Source: Heliocidaris tuberculata
Lineage: Eukaryota > Echinodermata > Echinoidea > Camarodonta > Echinometridae
Assembly: GCA_025618425.1 (NCBI GenBank)
Contig: CM046851.1
Span: 5,828,561-5,892,560, forward strand
Length of the DNA: 64,000 nt
Reading direction: 5' to 3'
Positions 24,001 to 35,757 of the stretch are shown piece by piece. The notes below the pieces were generated by a model. The model had not been told where the DNA came from. It saw nothing but the letters and a program-made list of their open reading frames with translations, and did not search any database. Made by a program: the position numbers and the translations under genes. Numbering within the stretch: position 1 is the stretch's first letter; each line of letters begins with the position of its first letter.

Positions 24001-24129
24001 TCTAATGTAAAGAAAAGAACAATGTAGATAAAATGCCTTGCTGCAGTACGTAAGTGCCGTGCAAGCGATAGAACCCACGACCTTCGCGTTTTCAGTCAAG
24101 CGTTTAAACCACTCGACTACGACACCTCT
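24001..24129 (-). mobile_element. Ser-tRNA-derived SINE (type A), copy 1
   Basis: On the minus strand the head begins AGAGGTGTCGTAGTCGAGTG at 24129. It has an A-box (GTCGAGTGGTTTAAAC), an anticodon arm reading CTTGACTGAAAACGCG as in Ser tRNAs, and a B-box GTGGGTTCTATC. The tail GCAAGGCATTTTATCTACAT is shared with the copy at 48448-48600. The acceptor stem is absent, so it is a SINE and not a tRNA gene. Confidence 0.75.
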
Positions 24130-25185
24130 ACTCATATCATGAACATGACTATTGCAAGAAATAGCTGAAATGTTTGGACCAAACGTTCTCATGTGTGTGT
24201 ATGGACCCATATACCCATTTCTGTTTGCAGTGCATAATATTTTCAACCAGACTGAGTCAATTTCTCGTCATTTACAGATTCCGAAACACAACAATATACA
24301 CATCAATGCTTATATATATATTTTTTATCATCAACCTTTCCTAATTACCTCTAGACAGCTTTTTTCAAAATTAAATCGCTTTAACAGAACTCAACTTTAT
24401 TAAATCTTATTCATGAAATATGTTGATATTTATACACATGACTCCATTTATATATTTATCTATTAATCCACGATTGTTGCATATACATCTCTTTTTTTTT
24501 AATATGGTTCCTGTGTTTTATGTGCACACGAAATGACCTATGTTCAGTGTACAAGGATAGTGTCTCCCTCTCTCTCAGACTACCCACTATGCTCATCCAC
24601 TCCCTTCATCTTTATATTCCTCTCGTTCTTGTTGCATATTCTTCTCGATCCAGCTCTTTCTGTATATCTCATAATTTGGCATCATACAGTCCAGTATCAT
24701 TGAATACGTTGATTAATCTATATCCCTATCTATCTGATGCTATTGTACCGCTTCGGGCATATTGGGGGTGCATTTGAACATTTATGTCTTCATGGGCACT
24801 CTCGATACCCCCCATGCTCTTTTCCTCATGTTCTTATCTACAACCAATCCATCTCATGGCCATAACTCATGCTGTGCCATCCACCCTTCCCTCTGCCATA
24901 TATATTTGCCCATCTGATCAAGATGATATTTCATCCCACCTCGTTTGCTAATCCCTTGCCCGCGCTACTTCCATAAGATCGATACCCAGGCCATGCCCGG
25001 AGCATGAGCAGTATAAGATTATATATTGAGCAAGAGACTATAAAAGGAATCGACTGTAGCCCTGTCGGAAGAAAAACTTTTGATTAAATTACGCTGTCTG
25101 GGTTCATGGGTGCGTTCCAACCATAGTTCCATTTTGAGGAATACCCGGAGTAGCAACTCGACAGCAAAGAGCTTTGAGCAAAAAT
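24130..25185. other. Intron A spacer, no gene seen
   Basis: AT-rich to pyrimidine-rich sequence. Open frames at 24152-24403 and 24520-24777 have no recognised domain. Confidence 0.5.
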
Positions 25186-25189
25186 ACTG

Positions 25190-25575
25190 ATATTACAAAA
25201 TGCATGTAGTTGAGGTACATATAAGCATGTACTTTTTTTTTCTGGGGAGAGGGTGCGTTAGAGGGTAAGCTTTTTTGGTTTTAAGAACATAATTCATATC
25301 TTCAGCTTTCATTATTCTCTACTGACGAACCGTAATACAGCAAGCAATATGGGACATTTCAGAATATCGACATGTTGGCCGACTTGGACTGTCATTCTGA
25401 AATTATTTCATTACAAAGTGCATGCAAATAAAGCACACATAAGCATGTACTCTTTATTTTCCTGGGGAGGGCATGAGTTAGGCAGTAGCTTGTAATACCA
25501 CTAACATATATCTTCAGCTTTCATTATTCTCTTTTGACGAACCGTAATACACCATGCGATAGAAGCTATTTCAAT
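25190..25575. repeat. Diverged tandem duplication of about 170 bp
   Basis: Blocks ATAAGCATGTACT, TCTTCAGCTTTCATTATTCT and TGACGAACCGTAATACA occur in order at about 25222-25338 and again at about 25438-25552, offset by roughly 215 bases. Indels and substitutions show the duplication is old. Non-coding. Confidence 0.7.
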
Positions 25576-27595
25576 AAATGGATATGAAGACCTGCATCGT
25601 TTTTTATTTGAAAATCTTGTCAACCAGTACTCGTTAATAAAGTATTTTATTAATTGATTGGGTATATAGTTCCAAAAGTGCCCCGGATATTACTCAACTT
25701 CTAATGGTGATGGTCGTGTTAGAATATATGTGATCAATGCAAATGACATAAGCACACCTTTTTCAGAGGGAGGGGGATTTGCGCTTGGTAGGAATGCTAT
25801 TCACAGATCATGCTCATTACGTGATTTTATATGGATTAAAGTATGTCACCAGAAATTTCTATGTAAGACGAACTTGACCCATATCATCCACCGAAGCTTC
25901 TATAACAACCGTAACAATCAATAATAAGAAAACGCGTAAATTAAAGAAAACAATAAAATAAGAAGCTTTAATTGAGAATAAAAGACACACAGGAATAGTG
26001 ATGGGTGCATGTTGTAAAAGACACTGCCATGGTGAATGCTGACAAGCTAGTAAATTTGGGTGTTACTGCCAATATCAATGATAGGGTTCAGTGTAATTCA
26101 CTACACATATATAATGGTAAAGGGTCTTTGAATCATGAAAACATTTCAAGCAGAATTGAATATAAATAATCTGTATTTGAATTAGAACTTCTCAACGGCG
26201 CATTCGTAGAAGAAGAAGAAAAAATCTCCTTCGAGGTTAGCCCGTCTTGGAAACCCAAATTCCCCAGCCGTATATCATAGCAAGCTAATAACGTGTGTAA
26301 AGAGACGAGCGTGAAAGGGAACACCTCCCACCGATCTCATACCAGCCCCTCGAGATATCATTGATCGAATTATTTCAATTGTGTTATCACCGATTGCGTA
26401 TTGGTTGTATGCATGTTCCACATTGGCTTCCTAGAACCCCCCCCCCCCCCCCACCCCCTCTGCGATCTTTGAGTACACGAAGCGATGTGGGCCAATCACT
26501 GTTTGCCAGTGACCTATTTCCAAGAAACTTGAACAAACTTAGAGATTTTTGTGAAAAAAAAATTAGTTGAAATAGTACAATATCTAAAGTATTATTTGAT
26601 TATAATTCTCAGTTCGAAACGACGAGAGAGAAATTCTATTATTTGCCTCAGGCGCCATAATCCCTAGATACGCCAGTGGAACTATTATTTATATTATGAT
26701 CATTATCTCTTCTTCATTTCACATTCTCTTCTTGTTTGGATTCCATCAATAACAATCATAAAGTGTTTTCCTCAAGAAAATCCTTTTACTCATTGGATGA
26801 ATCGGTATCTCAAACTACACAGTAGCTAGAGCGTTGAGAAGTTCGCTGGGGATCTACAAATCCATAATTATTATACTTATGCAAATTTGTAGTTATAAGG
26901 TTTATTTTACTCCATCAGTACCTGATGACCTGTTTAGAGTTATTATTAGCATGATTAGAGCAATCAAACTCTTCCGTGCTATGGACAGCCAATCCTGCTA
27001 AAGAATCCGCGTTTTGAACGATATGCTTGGACTCGGAAACTACGGCGACGGCTTTCTTGATTTCTTTCTGAATCAGAATTAGGTGCTCTTATTGTGAAGT
27101 TTTTTTCATTTGAATATGTTTATGCCCAATTTAAAAATGAAACGAGCACTTAATATTTGAATTTTACGTTTTAATAATTATTTGTGAGATTTGTTTTGTA
27201 AAAACGGTCGTACAGAATGGGTTAAATTCAAGCCAACGTTTTTTTTTTTTTGTTTTTTTTTTCCTTTCTTCTCTGGTGGGAAACATGTTGGCAAATGTGA
27301 TCCGACCCATGACACCATCGATTTAAATTGCACTAGTGACGCCCCTTAAATACCAACTCGAAATATTTCGAAATGAGTTGCGTGAGAAGAGGGGGTGGGT
27401 TAGGGGTAGAGGAAATGGAATATGTGACAAGTATGTAATTGGATGTCACTCAATGCCCGAGTCGTTACAAATGTGTTCAACTGTTTGCTCACAGGCTTCA
27501 GGTATCACTTAACGAGACGCCCTCCCCATCACATGAACCTGGACTGCAAACGTCCTAATCAAAGCACAAATATGTTCGAACTGCAAATGCAACGC
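25576..27595. other. Intron A spacer, no gene seen
   Basis: Contains a C homopolymer at 26438-26452 and a T homopolymer near 27239-27262. The Pro-rich frame at 26361-26570 comes from the C run. Nothing else can be supported. Confidence 0.5.
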
Positions 27596-27665
27596 AGTGG
27601 TGTAGCTATACTGGGGTGAACAAGCCCCTCCTCCCTCTTCCGTCATGATGGGAAAAGAAAAATAG

Positions 27666-27722
<57 letters not shown>

Positions 27723-27876
27723 GGGATAGGAGGAAACGTGAATAATATATGTTTTTAAATTCCCACTATCCCCTTACTTATGCCTTGTTTCTTGGCATTT
27801 CATTGATTCAGTAAGACCCCCCCCCCCCTGACGCCAGTGCCCTCTTAATGTCTGGACCTATTTTACCCCCACTGAA
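27596..27876. mobile_element. CAGTGGYGTAG-type MITE containing (GA)n
   Basis: The left end reads CAGTGGTGTAGCTATACTGG and the right end, on the minus strand, CAGTGGGGGTAAAATAGGTC. A (GA)n microsatellite at 27671-27717 and a C homopolymer near 27817 lie inside, with GTGCCC close to the right end as in the copy at 20625-20876. The boundaries are imperfect. Confidence 0.45.
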
Positions 27877-28568
27877 CGTTGTCACAATAATTCTCACATA
27901 AAACTATGTACATGATGTAAGCTGGCAGCGTAAGTGCACTTAACCCTTCTCAGTGATGTTGGCTGAGACGGTGGTTCTGAAGAAACGATAAGACCCAACT
28001 GCCCAAGTTTTAGTATGTCTTCGCCACTGTCAAACCAACTTCTTCCAATGAGGCATACACAAATGTGGGACTACTTCCAATTAGGCATTAAAAAATGTTT
28101 GACTTTGTCTTTTATATTTCTACAATTAAAAAGAAGACAAAGCAAAAGCGAAACAAATCAACAACGACGACAACGACAACAACAACAACAACAACATCAA
28201 CAAAAGAGCGGGGAAAAAATCAACAGTTGATAATACATCAGTTCTATTACTGAGGAGCGATCCAGCATCTCGCGGTTAATTACGTGTTCACAATTTCGTT
28301 AGAAGGATGTGCCGAATAGACCACAATTGTAATTAGGCTTATAAACACTACAATAAGCAGATAAGACAGCACATATACCTCAAATCATAATCTTGCGTAA
28401 TGATTTACGTGGGAGTGAATTTGCGTTTGTGTATGAGCATACATAAGCCCCCGAAGAAAAAAAACCCATTAATAGTGCAAACTTTGGACGTATACATACT
28501 GTAGACCTCTGTGTTTCTTATTTGAATTAATTAATGTTAGAGACCCCTGTTAGCAAGTAGCCTTTATA
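27877..28568. other. Intron A spacer with CAA-rich tract
   Basis: An ACA/CAA-rich run at 28152-28203 gives a poly-Gln reading frame (28015-28230) that has no other support. No gene. Confidence 0.5.
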
Positions 28569-28977
28569 CAGTGTGAGTCAATAAAAAGGAAACCCATATT
28601 CAAGCCCCAATATATTAAAAACCAAGCAAAGTAGCCGGAATATATTATTATGATTTCGTAGTTGGTAATGTCTTCTTTGATTTGATCATCACTTACTTTC
28701 ATTATTTATGAGTGCATTCAACTAGAATGGAGACCATTCAACCAACATTGGGTAGACCATCCATTTCATTCAAAACTTGGGCAGAGGCAAATTTGACATG
28801 AATCAGAATTTTTTCTTTACTGTTCTGCTGTCCTTTGTCCGATTTTATTGATCAAGTTGTCAAATTAAAGAAAACATGATAGGCTACAATGTGAGTATCT
28901 TTGATTAAATCTATTTGTATTCATTGCAACAATCTAATAAGGTTGAATTTGGGTTTCCTTTTTGTTGACTCACACTG
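28569..28977. mobile_element. 409-bp Tc1/mariner-like MITE
   Basis: It is flanked by TA on each side (28567-28568 and 28978-28979), the classic target of Tc1/mariner/IS630 elements. The left end begins CAGTGTGAGTCAATAAAAAG and continues GAAACCCATATTC. The right end on the minus strand begins CAGTGTGAGTCAACAAAAAG and continues GAAACCCAAATTC. TIRs are about 36 bases with a few mismatches. No transposase frame is present. The TIR pattern CAGTG-GTC-AAAA-GAAACC is shared with the element at 55523-56399. Confidence 0.8.
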
Positions 28978-28979
28978 TA

Positions 28980-29980
28980 GAGTGGTGACCATTAATGTAA
29001 GTTTGGCTGTACACATTATTTTTAGGGTCTTTCCATGCTTTCTGCCAAGTTTCAGTAAGAGATTCCCTTTTCACAACGTACAGACTGTACAGTTTACCCC
29101 CTCATTCGATGTGTACTTTAATTTCTTCTGCTTGAACTTAAATGAAGATAATGGCACACGCCATATCACCATTAACGGATTAATGGATTTTTATTCCAGT
29201 ATCAAATGGGAATATTTCAGAGACTTTAGGGATTACGCGAGCAATTGAATTGGTGACGGTGGAAATTACAGGGAATCTTAACGTGTCACTTCTATAATGG
29301 CCATCACGATTTCAACCTAGTACATGAATTGTGCGCAAAACAGCCGGTTTATGATTGTCATTTGTTCTCAGTCCGGATATTGACAGGCAGAATAGACAAA
29401 AACCATGAAAAATTTTCAAATGGATTTCATCAAGTTTTGCGAAGATTCTGTGCTACCACAGCAAAGCTCAACGTCACAGAGGATATGATATAATTCGTAA
29501 GGTGGTAGAAATTTTGTTGTAATTATAATTTGTAATTCTTGAAGCCTTAGCCAACATTTAAGATAAGATATAAGTAGAAAATGGGTCATATCATTACTAG
29601 GATGGCCAGATGACTTTTTTTTTCGACTGCACATGTCAGAGCAGTCTTTGCGGAAATCGTGTCTTGAACCATCGACTAGTCACAAGGGTACCTCGGTCAC
29701 CAACGGACTCTGCATGGATTCCAGCCCTACCGATTCTTGTCCATTTGGGAGAGTGTAATTTTTTGTTCGCTCCGTGTCCGTTGTCGGTTTGTGTAGGTCT
29801 CGTTTGGTAGGACCGGGGTATATCGTTGTAGGTGGTGATCTGTTAGAAAGTGGAGCAACTCATCAAAGACAACGTATTCTGTTACATCAGCTCGTGTCCG
29901 AGAATGCTTAATTCCGATAGCCTGATCACTAATCCCCTGAAATACATGTATAACTCGCTCTAAACATGCTAAATACTACA
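28980..29980. other. Intron A spacer, no gene seen
   Basis: Open frames at 28901-29248, 29416-29634 and 29610-29810 were read and match nothing I recognise; the first begins inside the MITE. Confidence 0.45.
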
Positions 29981-29984
29981 GAAA

Positions 29985-30610
29985 ACTTTTCAATTCTAAA
30001 TAGGCCCCCATTTTCCTATCGTGTAAGCACTTAGGAGTGCTAATAGACGAAAACTTAAGCTGGAATTTACATGTTAACGAAGTAAGAAGAAAAACTATGC
30101 ATACATTATTTTTATTGAGGCGAATCCGCTCAATAATCACGCAACGTCAGGCAGAATTATTTTTTAAATCCTTGATACAGTGTCATTTCGATTATTGTGA
30201 TATAATCATGACAATACAGAGGTCATGAACTTATGAAAACTGTAAACATTACAAAAACAAAGCATTAAGATTTGTGCTAAGAAAACATCCTAGGTTTTCA
30301 TCAGATCAGCTGTTCTTACTTTTAAGTTTAGAAAACATTTTAGAAAGAATTAATAAAAGGAAAGTAATTATGATGCATCAAATTTATTATAATAATGCGC
30401 CAAAATCGATATTACGCTTGTTTGAAAAACATAACCTCGTGTATGATACCAGACATTCAGTCAATAACTCCTTATTTCCCATGGGTAATACAAACTATAA
30501 GTCAAGGAGTTTAAGTTACGGGGGGGGGGGTGAAATACTGGAACTCACTTTCTGAGGATGTTAAACATAATTATAGAGAATATGATTATCTTTTAAGAAA
30601 AACATAATTT
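29985..30610 (+). pseudogene. LINE reverse transcriptase C-terminal fragment
   Basis: HLGVLIDENLSWNLHVNEV near 30027-30085 is the post-catalytic block of non-LTR reverse transcriptases. It is followed by SLIQCHFDYCDII near 30168, a stop at 30226, and RLFEKHNLVYDTRHSVNN near 30415, the usual TRHS segment. A G homopolymer near 30519-30529 shifts the frame before a WNSL-like end near 30538. Polymerase fingers and palm are missing, so it is a 5'-truncated dead copy, on the strand opposite to the host gene. Confidence 0.8.
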
Positions 30611-32460
30611 CACCATTTAGGTGATAACATAATTATCAGCACACTTCAATCAGTGGGGGTTGGGGTGGGGGAGGGAGAGGGGACGACCGTTAAGGTAGAG
30701 AGTCAAAACAATCTCTGTTGGCAACATAATTTACCAACACAATTTATCTTTGTTACAATTTATCTTTTTATGTCATTGTTTGTTAATTTGTATTATTTGT
30801 AAATAATTTCTTTGACATTTTGATATTTTTTCATTTCACATTTAAGCATGTCTTATTTGTTGTTTATGTTTAAGTTGTGAATACATGTACATTCATTTTG
30901 AACTATATGGGAATGCATTGTAGGTTTTCAATTCAATGTGAGTACGTACCGAAATAAGTATGCATAGTTTATCAATAAACGTTGCTCCCCCTCCGCTATA
31001 AGGGAATGCATTGTAGGTTTTCAATTCAATGTGAGTACGTACTTTCTTTCTCTCTCTCTCTCTGTTCTCTCTCTCTCTATATATATACTATAATCTCTAT
31101 CTTTCACCCCTCAACCCTGGGGCGGATCCGGGATTTTGTATAACGGTGGGGGGGGGGGGGGGCACACAAATGCAAGACTGTCAACTTTTTTTTTTTCTTT
31201 TTTTAGTAAATAGTGTATGTATAATACGCTCTGTGATTGTTTAGATTCGCATCACGTGACTTGCAAAAAATTTGTTATAGTACATGATCGTGCACTATAA
31301 CAAAATTAGGCCCGGGCCTAATACACAATAACAGTGATAGATCTATAGGGGTCTATTTACTATAACAATTAGTGCCTGTTCTATTTATGTACCATTACTG
31401 GACTATATGAACTCCAAATACTAAATTATCCCCGAGCAGGTCTTATTTCGCCTCGGTGAAACAAAACTGCACTCGGGATAATTAAGTATTTGTCGTGCAC
31501 ATAATCCAGTATAGTGCATGATAGACCATGCACTATTTATGTATTAGTCGTCATATTTCAAATATAAGCGCATTTCGTGAGCAATTATTTTCATCGAACG
31601 TTTCTTTTATGATATGTGCTTTCAAATGGCAATAATCAAAAACAAAGGGGGGGGGGTCGTCATTGTTACCTGTACACGCCCTCAACCATGTCAACCTTCT
31701 ATTTAATGGTGTGCACGGATATTTTTGCAATACAGAAAAAAATACATCTTCCGCTCATTATTGATTTGTGGACAAGTTTAATTGTTGCAAAGGAAAAATG
31801 TGAGCTAGAATAATATGGGTCATGACCATGAGAATAAATCTTTCTCCAACCTCGGAAAGCAAATACTACGATTTTATTTTTTTTAGCAAGCGTACGAATG
31901 GATTGACAGCTTCAGTAAGGTCCTTGAATGGAATATAATCACGCTGAATATGCGATAATGAGCTCTACCCTAAAGCTCTTTATTTCCTAGGGGCCTTTTT
32001 TTAATTCCCAGTGTACAACTCTCAAGAAAACAACCGCGATTCCCCCTTAACCTTCGCCTTGTGCCATCATTGATTTTTGCCACGATGCGTGGGAGACGTC
32101 CACCTCTACTTTCGGTATTATATCACCGCTTCTCCTCATTTTATCCGATTTCATTTTGTAGACATCTATTTAGCAGTTTACACTTCACATCGCCCACAGC
32201 TAGAATCTCGAAAGGGTATTAATTGTGATCATTCTTAAAATGTCCTCGTTTTCCTTTTTCATCCTGAGGTGACTGACGTCACTGCCCTATTGTTTATTGC
32301 GAAAGCTATGACAACACCCTTCAGCAGATTCCACAGACTGTTAGCGAATTGTTTGTTTCATTAAAAAAAGATCGTCGGGGGAGATTCTATTTCTATGCCA
32401 CGGACAACAAGCTATAAACATGATAAAAACCAACACATACCTCTTTATAAGTAATCGATA
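30611..32460. repeat. Intron A spacer with local duplication and palindromic patches
   Basis: GGGAATGCATTGTAGGTTTT plus about 22 following bases occurs at 30910-30951 and again at 31001-31042. (CT)n at 31051-31079 is followed by (TA)n. At 31120-31165 a GGATCCGGGATTTTG plus G-run block is a CAGTGGCG-family remnant. Between 31250 and 31545 there are several short palindromes (for example TAGGCCCGGGCCTA near 31309) and repeated TAGTGCATGA-type words, probably an old inverted-repeat element. No gene. Confidence 0.5.
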
Positions 32461-32465
32461 TTATG

Positions 32466-32492
32466 AAGAGAGAGAGAGAGAGAGAGAGAGGG
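32466..32492. repeat. (GA)n microsatellite
   Basis: An uninterrupted GA run followed by a G homopolymer near 32497-32504. Confidence 0.9.
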
Positions 32493-32617
32493 AGGGGGGG
32501 GGGATAAAATGAGAAAAGGACAGAACAAGAGAGATAGGAGAGAACAGAACAGAGAGATAGGCTTATTGTACTTCTTTTATTGATTGATAAAAGGTAAAAT
32601 TATAGATCGAAACATGT

Positions 32618-33113
32618 TATATTTCTGGATTTCTGTAATTCGTTACAATCCCAATTAGATCGTCTCCAAAAGCTTCAAAACAATGCTGCTCAAATAATTT
32701 CATTGTCACCTAAGAGGAAACACATAACTCCCGTTCTACACTGGTTACCTGTTCAATATCGAATCATCTTTAAGTTGCTCTTACTTGTCTTTCATTCACT
32801 GCATGGAACTGCCCCACATTACAACTGTAGCTTAATAACTCCATACAGTCCTTCGAGGAGCCTTAGGTCTTCAAACTCATCTCTACTTGCCATACCACAA
32901 ACTCATAATTCTTGGGGGGATCGATCATTTCTATATGCTGGTCCATTCCTATGGAATAAACTCCCACAAGACATTCGTAATCTATCCTCTCTCAGTAACT
33001 TTAGGACCTCACTCAAACCTGGTTATTTAGACAAGCCTTTTTGTAAATGTTCCCTTCATCCCTTTTCTTATATATTTCTTTATATCTTCTATCTTCCTTT
33101 CACTGCACCATGA
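32618..33113 (+). pseudogene. LINE (L2/CR1-like) reverse transcriptase 3' fragment
   Basis: It reads in one frame LDFCNSLQSQLDRLQKLQNN (from about 32625), then HITPVLHWLPVQYRIIFK (from about 32718), LITPYSPSRSLRSSN and GDRSFLYAGPFLWNKLPQDI, and ends at a stop at 33111-33113. This is the conserved C-terminal end of L2/CR1-type reverse transcriptases. The catalytic part is absent (5' truncation, typical of LINE insertion), but this stretch of about 165 codons has no stop, so the copy may be fairly young. It runs directly toward the (ATT)n array, which probably served as its 3' tail. Confidence 0.85.
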
Positions 33114-33156
33114 GCATCTACCCATGCTGGATACCGGCGCATTACAAGTGTTCATA

Positions 33157-33233
<77 letters not shown>

Positions 33234-33276
33234 TTCATTATTATTATTATCATTATTATCATTATTATTATTATTA

Positions 33277-33329
<53 letters not shown>

Positions 33330-33365
33330 TTGATTACTATTATTATTATAAATTATTATTATTAT
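33157..33365. repeat. (ATT)n microsatellite, probable LINE 3' tail
   Basis: About 200 bases of TTA/ATT repeats with a few C or G interruptions begin some 45 bases after the LINE stop codon. The Leu-rich and Tyr-rich open frames across it are artefacts. Confidence 0.9.
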
Positions 33366-34360
33366 ATTTTGTTATAATGATTTACATAATTATTTTCCCT
33401 GATTATGGGTTAAAGGGGAGAGGGTCAAGTACAAGAGCTACTCCATGTTCACCTCTTAAATTCCTTTACGATACACACCATGGTCCCTAACATATTGTGA
33501 TAAAACATTCGTGAATACAAACAAATTGGGCCAGGCTTGTTAGCTTTGGCTGGTAAACCAAGACGAAGGACTCGATAACAAGGCGTATCGACTCTCCAAG
33601 CTCTTCACAGCTTTTAGTCTCAAACCAACTCGTCAACGACGAGAAAGCGACATCGAACTCTGGCCCGACCCGTTTTCACACAACTGCTATCGGTGATACC
33701 ATTCACATTTCTCATCCTCCTATCTCTCTCTCTCTCTCTCTTTCTCTTTCGCCACCTCTTCCTCTCTCTCAGTCTTTCTCCACCTCTCTCTCTCTCTCTC
33801 TCTCTGTCCCTCTGTCACTTTTCCCATTCATCTGCGTTTCTTTTTTGTGAAACTTCTCCCTCCCCTCGTTATCCTTCTCGCCCCATCTATATGTTTTACT
33901 GTATCTTACTCATGACCATTGCCCCTCCCCCCCCCCCTTGTGTTGTAGAAGAGGCTGTCACTTGTCTGCTCTTCTCATATCAAGGAGGTAATACCTTCTT
34001 GCTCGTTTAACCGCTTTTTGTCCTCACCTATAAACGACGATCAACCCTGTTTCCATTCAAAGGAGGAAAATGTGGCCAGTTGTAATGTTTGACCAACATG
34101 ACCAAGGAGCGTAATAACTCCTGTATAGTTTGACATATTCACTTCCGTACCGTTTGTCACATAATATACATGCATCTATCTTTTTACATCTGTGTATGCT
34201 CTTCTCTTACTTCAAGTGTACTTTCTAAAGCTTTATTTCTATTTGCATTTCCCCCTATATGTATCATCATTCAGATCTTTCAGCACAATGCTTCCTCTGA
34301 TTTTCCTCCATCTGCATGTGCCACAGTATACACGCTGCTTTATTCCTCTCTTTCTCTCTC
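33366..34360. other. Intron A spacer with (CT)n at 33721-33806
   Basis: Pyrimidine-rich stretches and a C homopolymer near 33926. The segment at 33500-33690 is more balanced in composition, but I recognise nothing in it. No gene. Confidence 0.5.
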
Positions 34361-34453
34361 CCCGTCTACTTCTCGTTTGTATCTCTCATCACTCTATCTC
34401 CTTTTCTTCATCTAACTCTTACCTCATCCCCGCCTTCCCCAACCTCTCTCTTT

Positions 34454-34489
<36 letters not shown>

Positions 34490-34579
34490 GTCTACTTCTC
34501 GTTTGTATTTCTCATCACTCTATCTCCTTTTCTTCATCTAACTCTTACCTCATCCCCGCCTTCCCCAACCTCTCTCTTT

Positions 34580-34617
<38 letters not shown>

Positions 34618-34707
34618 GTCTACTTCTCGTTTGTATTTCTCATCACTCTATCTCCTTTTCTTCATCTAACTCTTACCTCATCCCCGCCTTCCCCAACCTC
34701 TCTCTTT

Positions 34708-34749
<42 letters not shown>

Positions 34750-34839
34750 GTCTACTTCTCGTTTGTATTTCTCATCACTCTATCTCCTTTTCTTCATCTA
34801 ACTCTTACCTCATCCCCGCCTTCCCCAACCTCTCTCTTT

Positions 34840-34875
<36 letters not shown>

Positions 34876-34965
34876 GTCTACTTCTCGTTTGTATTTCTCA
34901 TCACTCTATCTCCTTTTCTTCATCTAACTCTTACCTCATCCCCGCCTTCCCCAACCTCTCTCTTT

Positions 34966-35003
<38 letters not shown>

Positions 35004-35093
35004 GTCTACTTCTCGTTTGTATTTCTCATCACTCTATCTCCTTTTCTTCATCTAACTCTTACCTCATCCCCGCCTTCCCCAACCTCTCTCTTT

Positions 35094-35132
<39 letters not shown>

Positions 35133-35220
35133 CTACTTCTCGTTTGTATTTCTCATCACTCTATCTCCTTTTCTTCATCTAACTCTTACCTCATCCCCGC
35201 CTTCCCCAACCTCTCTCTTT

Positions 35221-35258
<38 letters not shown>

Positions 35259-35348
35259 GTCTACTTCTCGTTTGTATTTCTCATCACTCTATCTCCTTTT
35301 CTTCATCTAACTCTTACCTCATCCCCGCCTTCCCCAACCTCTCTCTTT

Positions 35349-35396
<48 letters not shown>

Positions 35397-35757
35397 GTCT
35401 ACTTCTCGTTTGTATTTCTCATCACTCTATCTCCTTTTCTTCATCTAACTCTTACCTCATCCCCGCCTTCCCCAACCTCTCTCTTTATCTTCTCTCTCTC
35501 TCTCTCTTTCTCTCTCTCCCGTCTACTTCTCGTTTGTATTTCTCATCACTCTATCTCTTTTTCCTCATCTCCCTCCTATACATCATCTCTGTCTTCCCCC
35601 AACCTCTCTCTTTATCCGCCCCTCTCTTTCTCTCTTTCTTTCTCTCTCTCTCTCTTTCTCACCCGTCTACTTCTCTTTTGTATCTCTCATCACTCTATCA
35701 CTTTTCCTCATCTCCCTCTTACCTCATATCTGTCTTCCCCGACCTCTCTCTTTATCA
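34361..35757. repeat. Eleven-copy CT-rich minisatellite
   Basis: The unit begins CCCGTCTACTTCTCGTTTGT and continues through TCATCACTCTATCTCC, CCCCGCCTTCCCCAACC and TTTATCTT into a (CT)n run. Copies start at about 34361, 34487, 34615, 34747, 34873, 35001, 35128, 35256, 35394, 35518 and 35662, with spacings of 124-144 set mainly by (CT)n length. The middle copies are nearly identical. The first has one change and the last two are diverged. The 287-residue open frame over it is a repeat artefact: its residues simply cycle. Confidence 0.95.

Noticed and set aside
28015..28230. Gln-rich small protein
   Set aside because: The Gln run comes from an imperfect CAA repeat; the rest has no similarity that I recognise.
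33047..33490. Tyr- and Leu-rich frames
   Set aside because: They read through the (ATT)n array after the LINE fragment.
34192..35055. 287-residue open frame
   Set aside because: It cycles through the CT-rich minisatellite unit and has no complexity beyond the repeat; related frames appear wherever the array is in phase.
34361..35757. CRISPR-like regular array
   Set aside because: The spacers are CT runs, not unique sequences, the unit is over 120 bases and the genome is eukaryotic.
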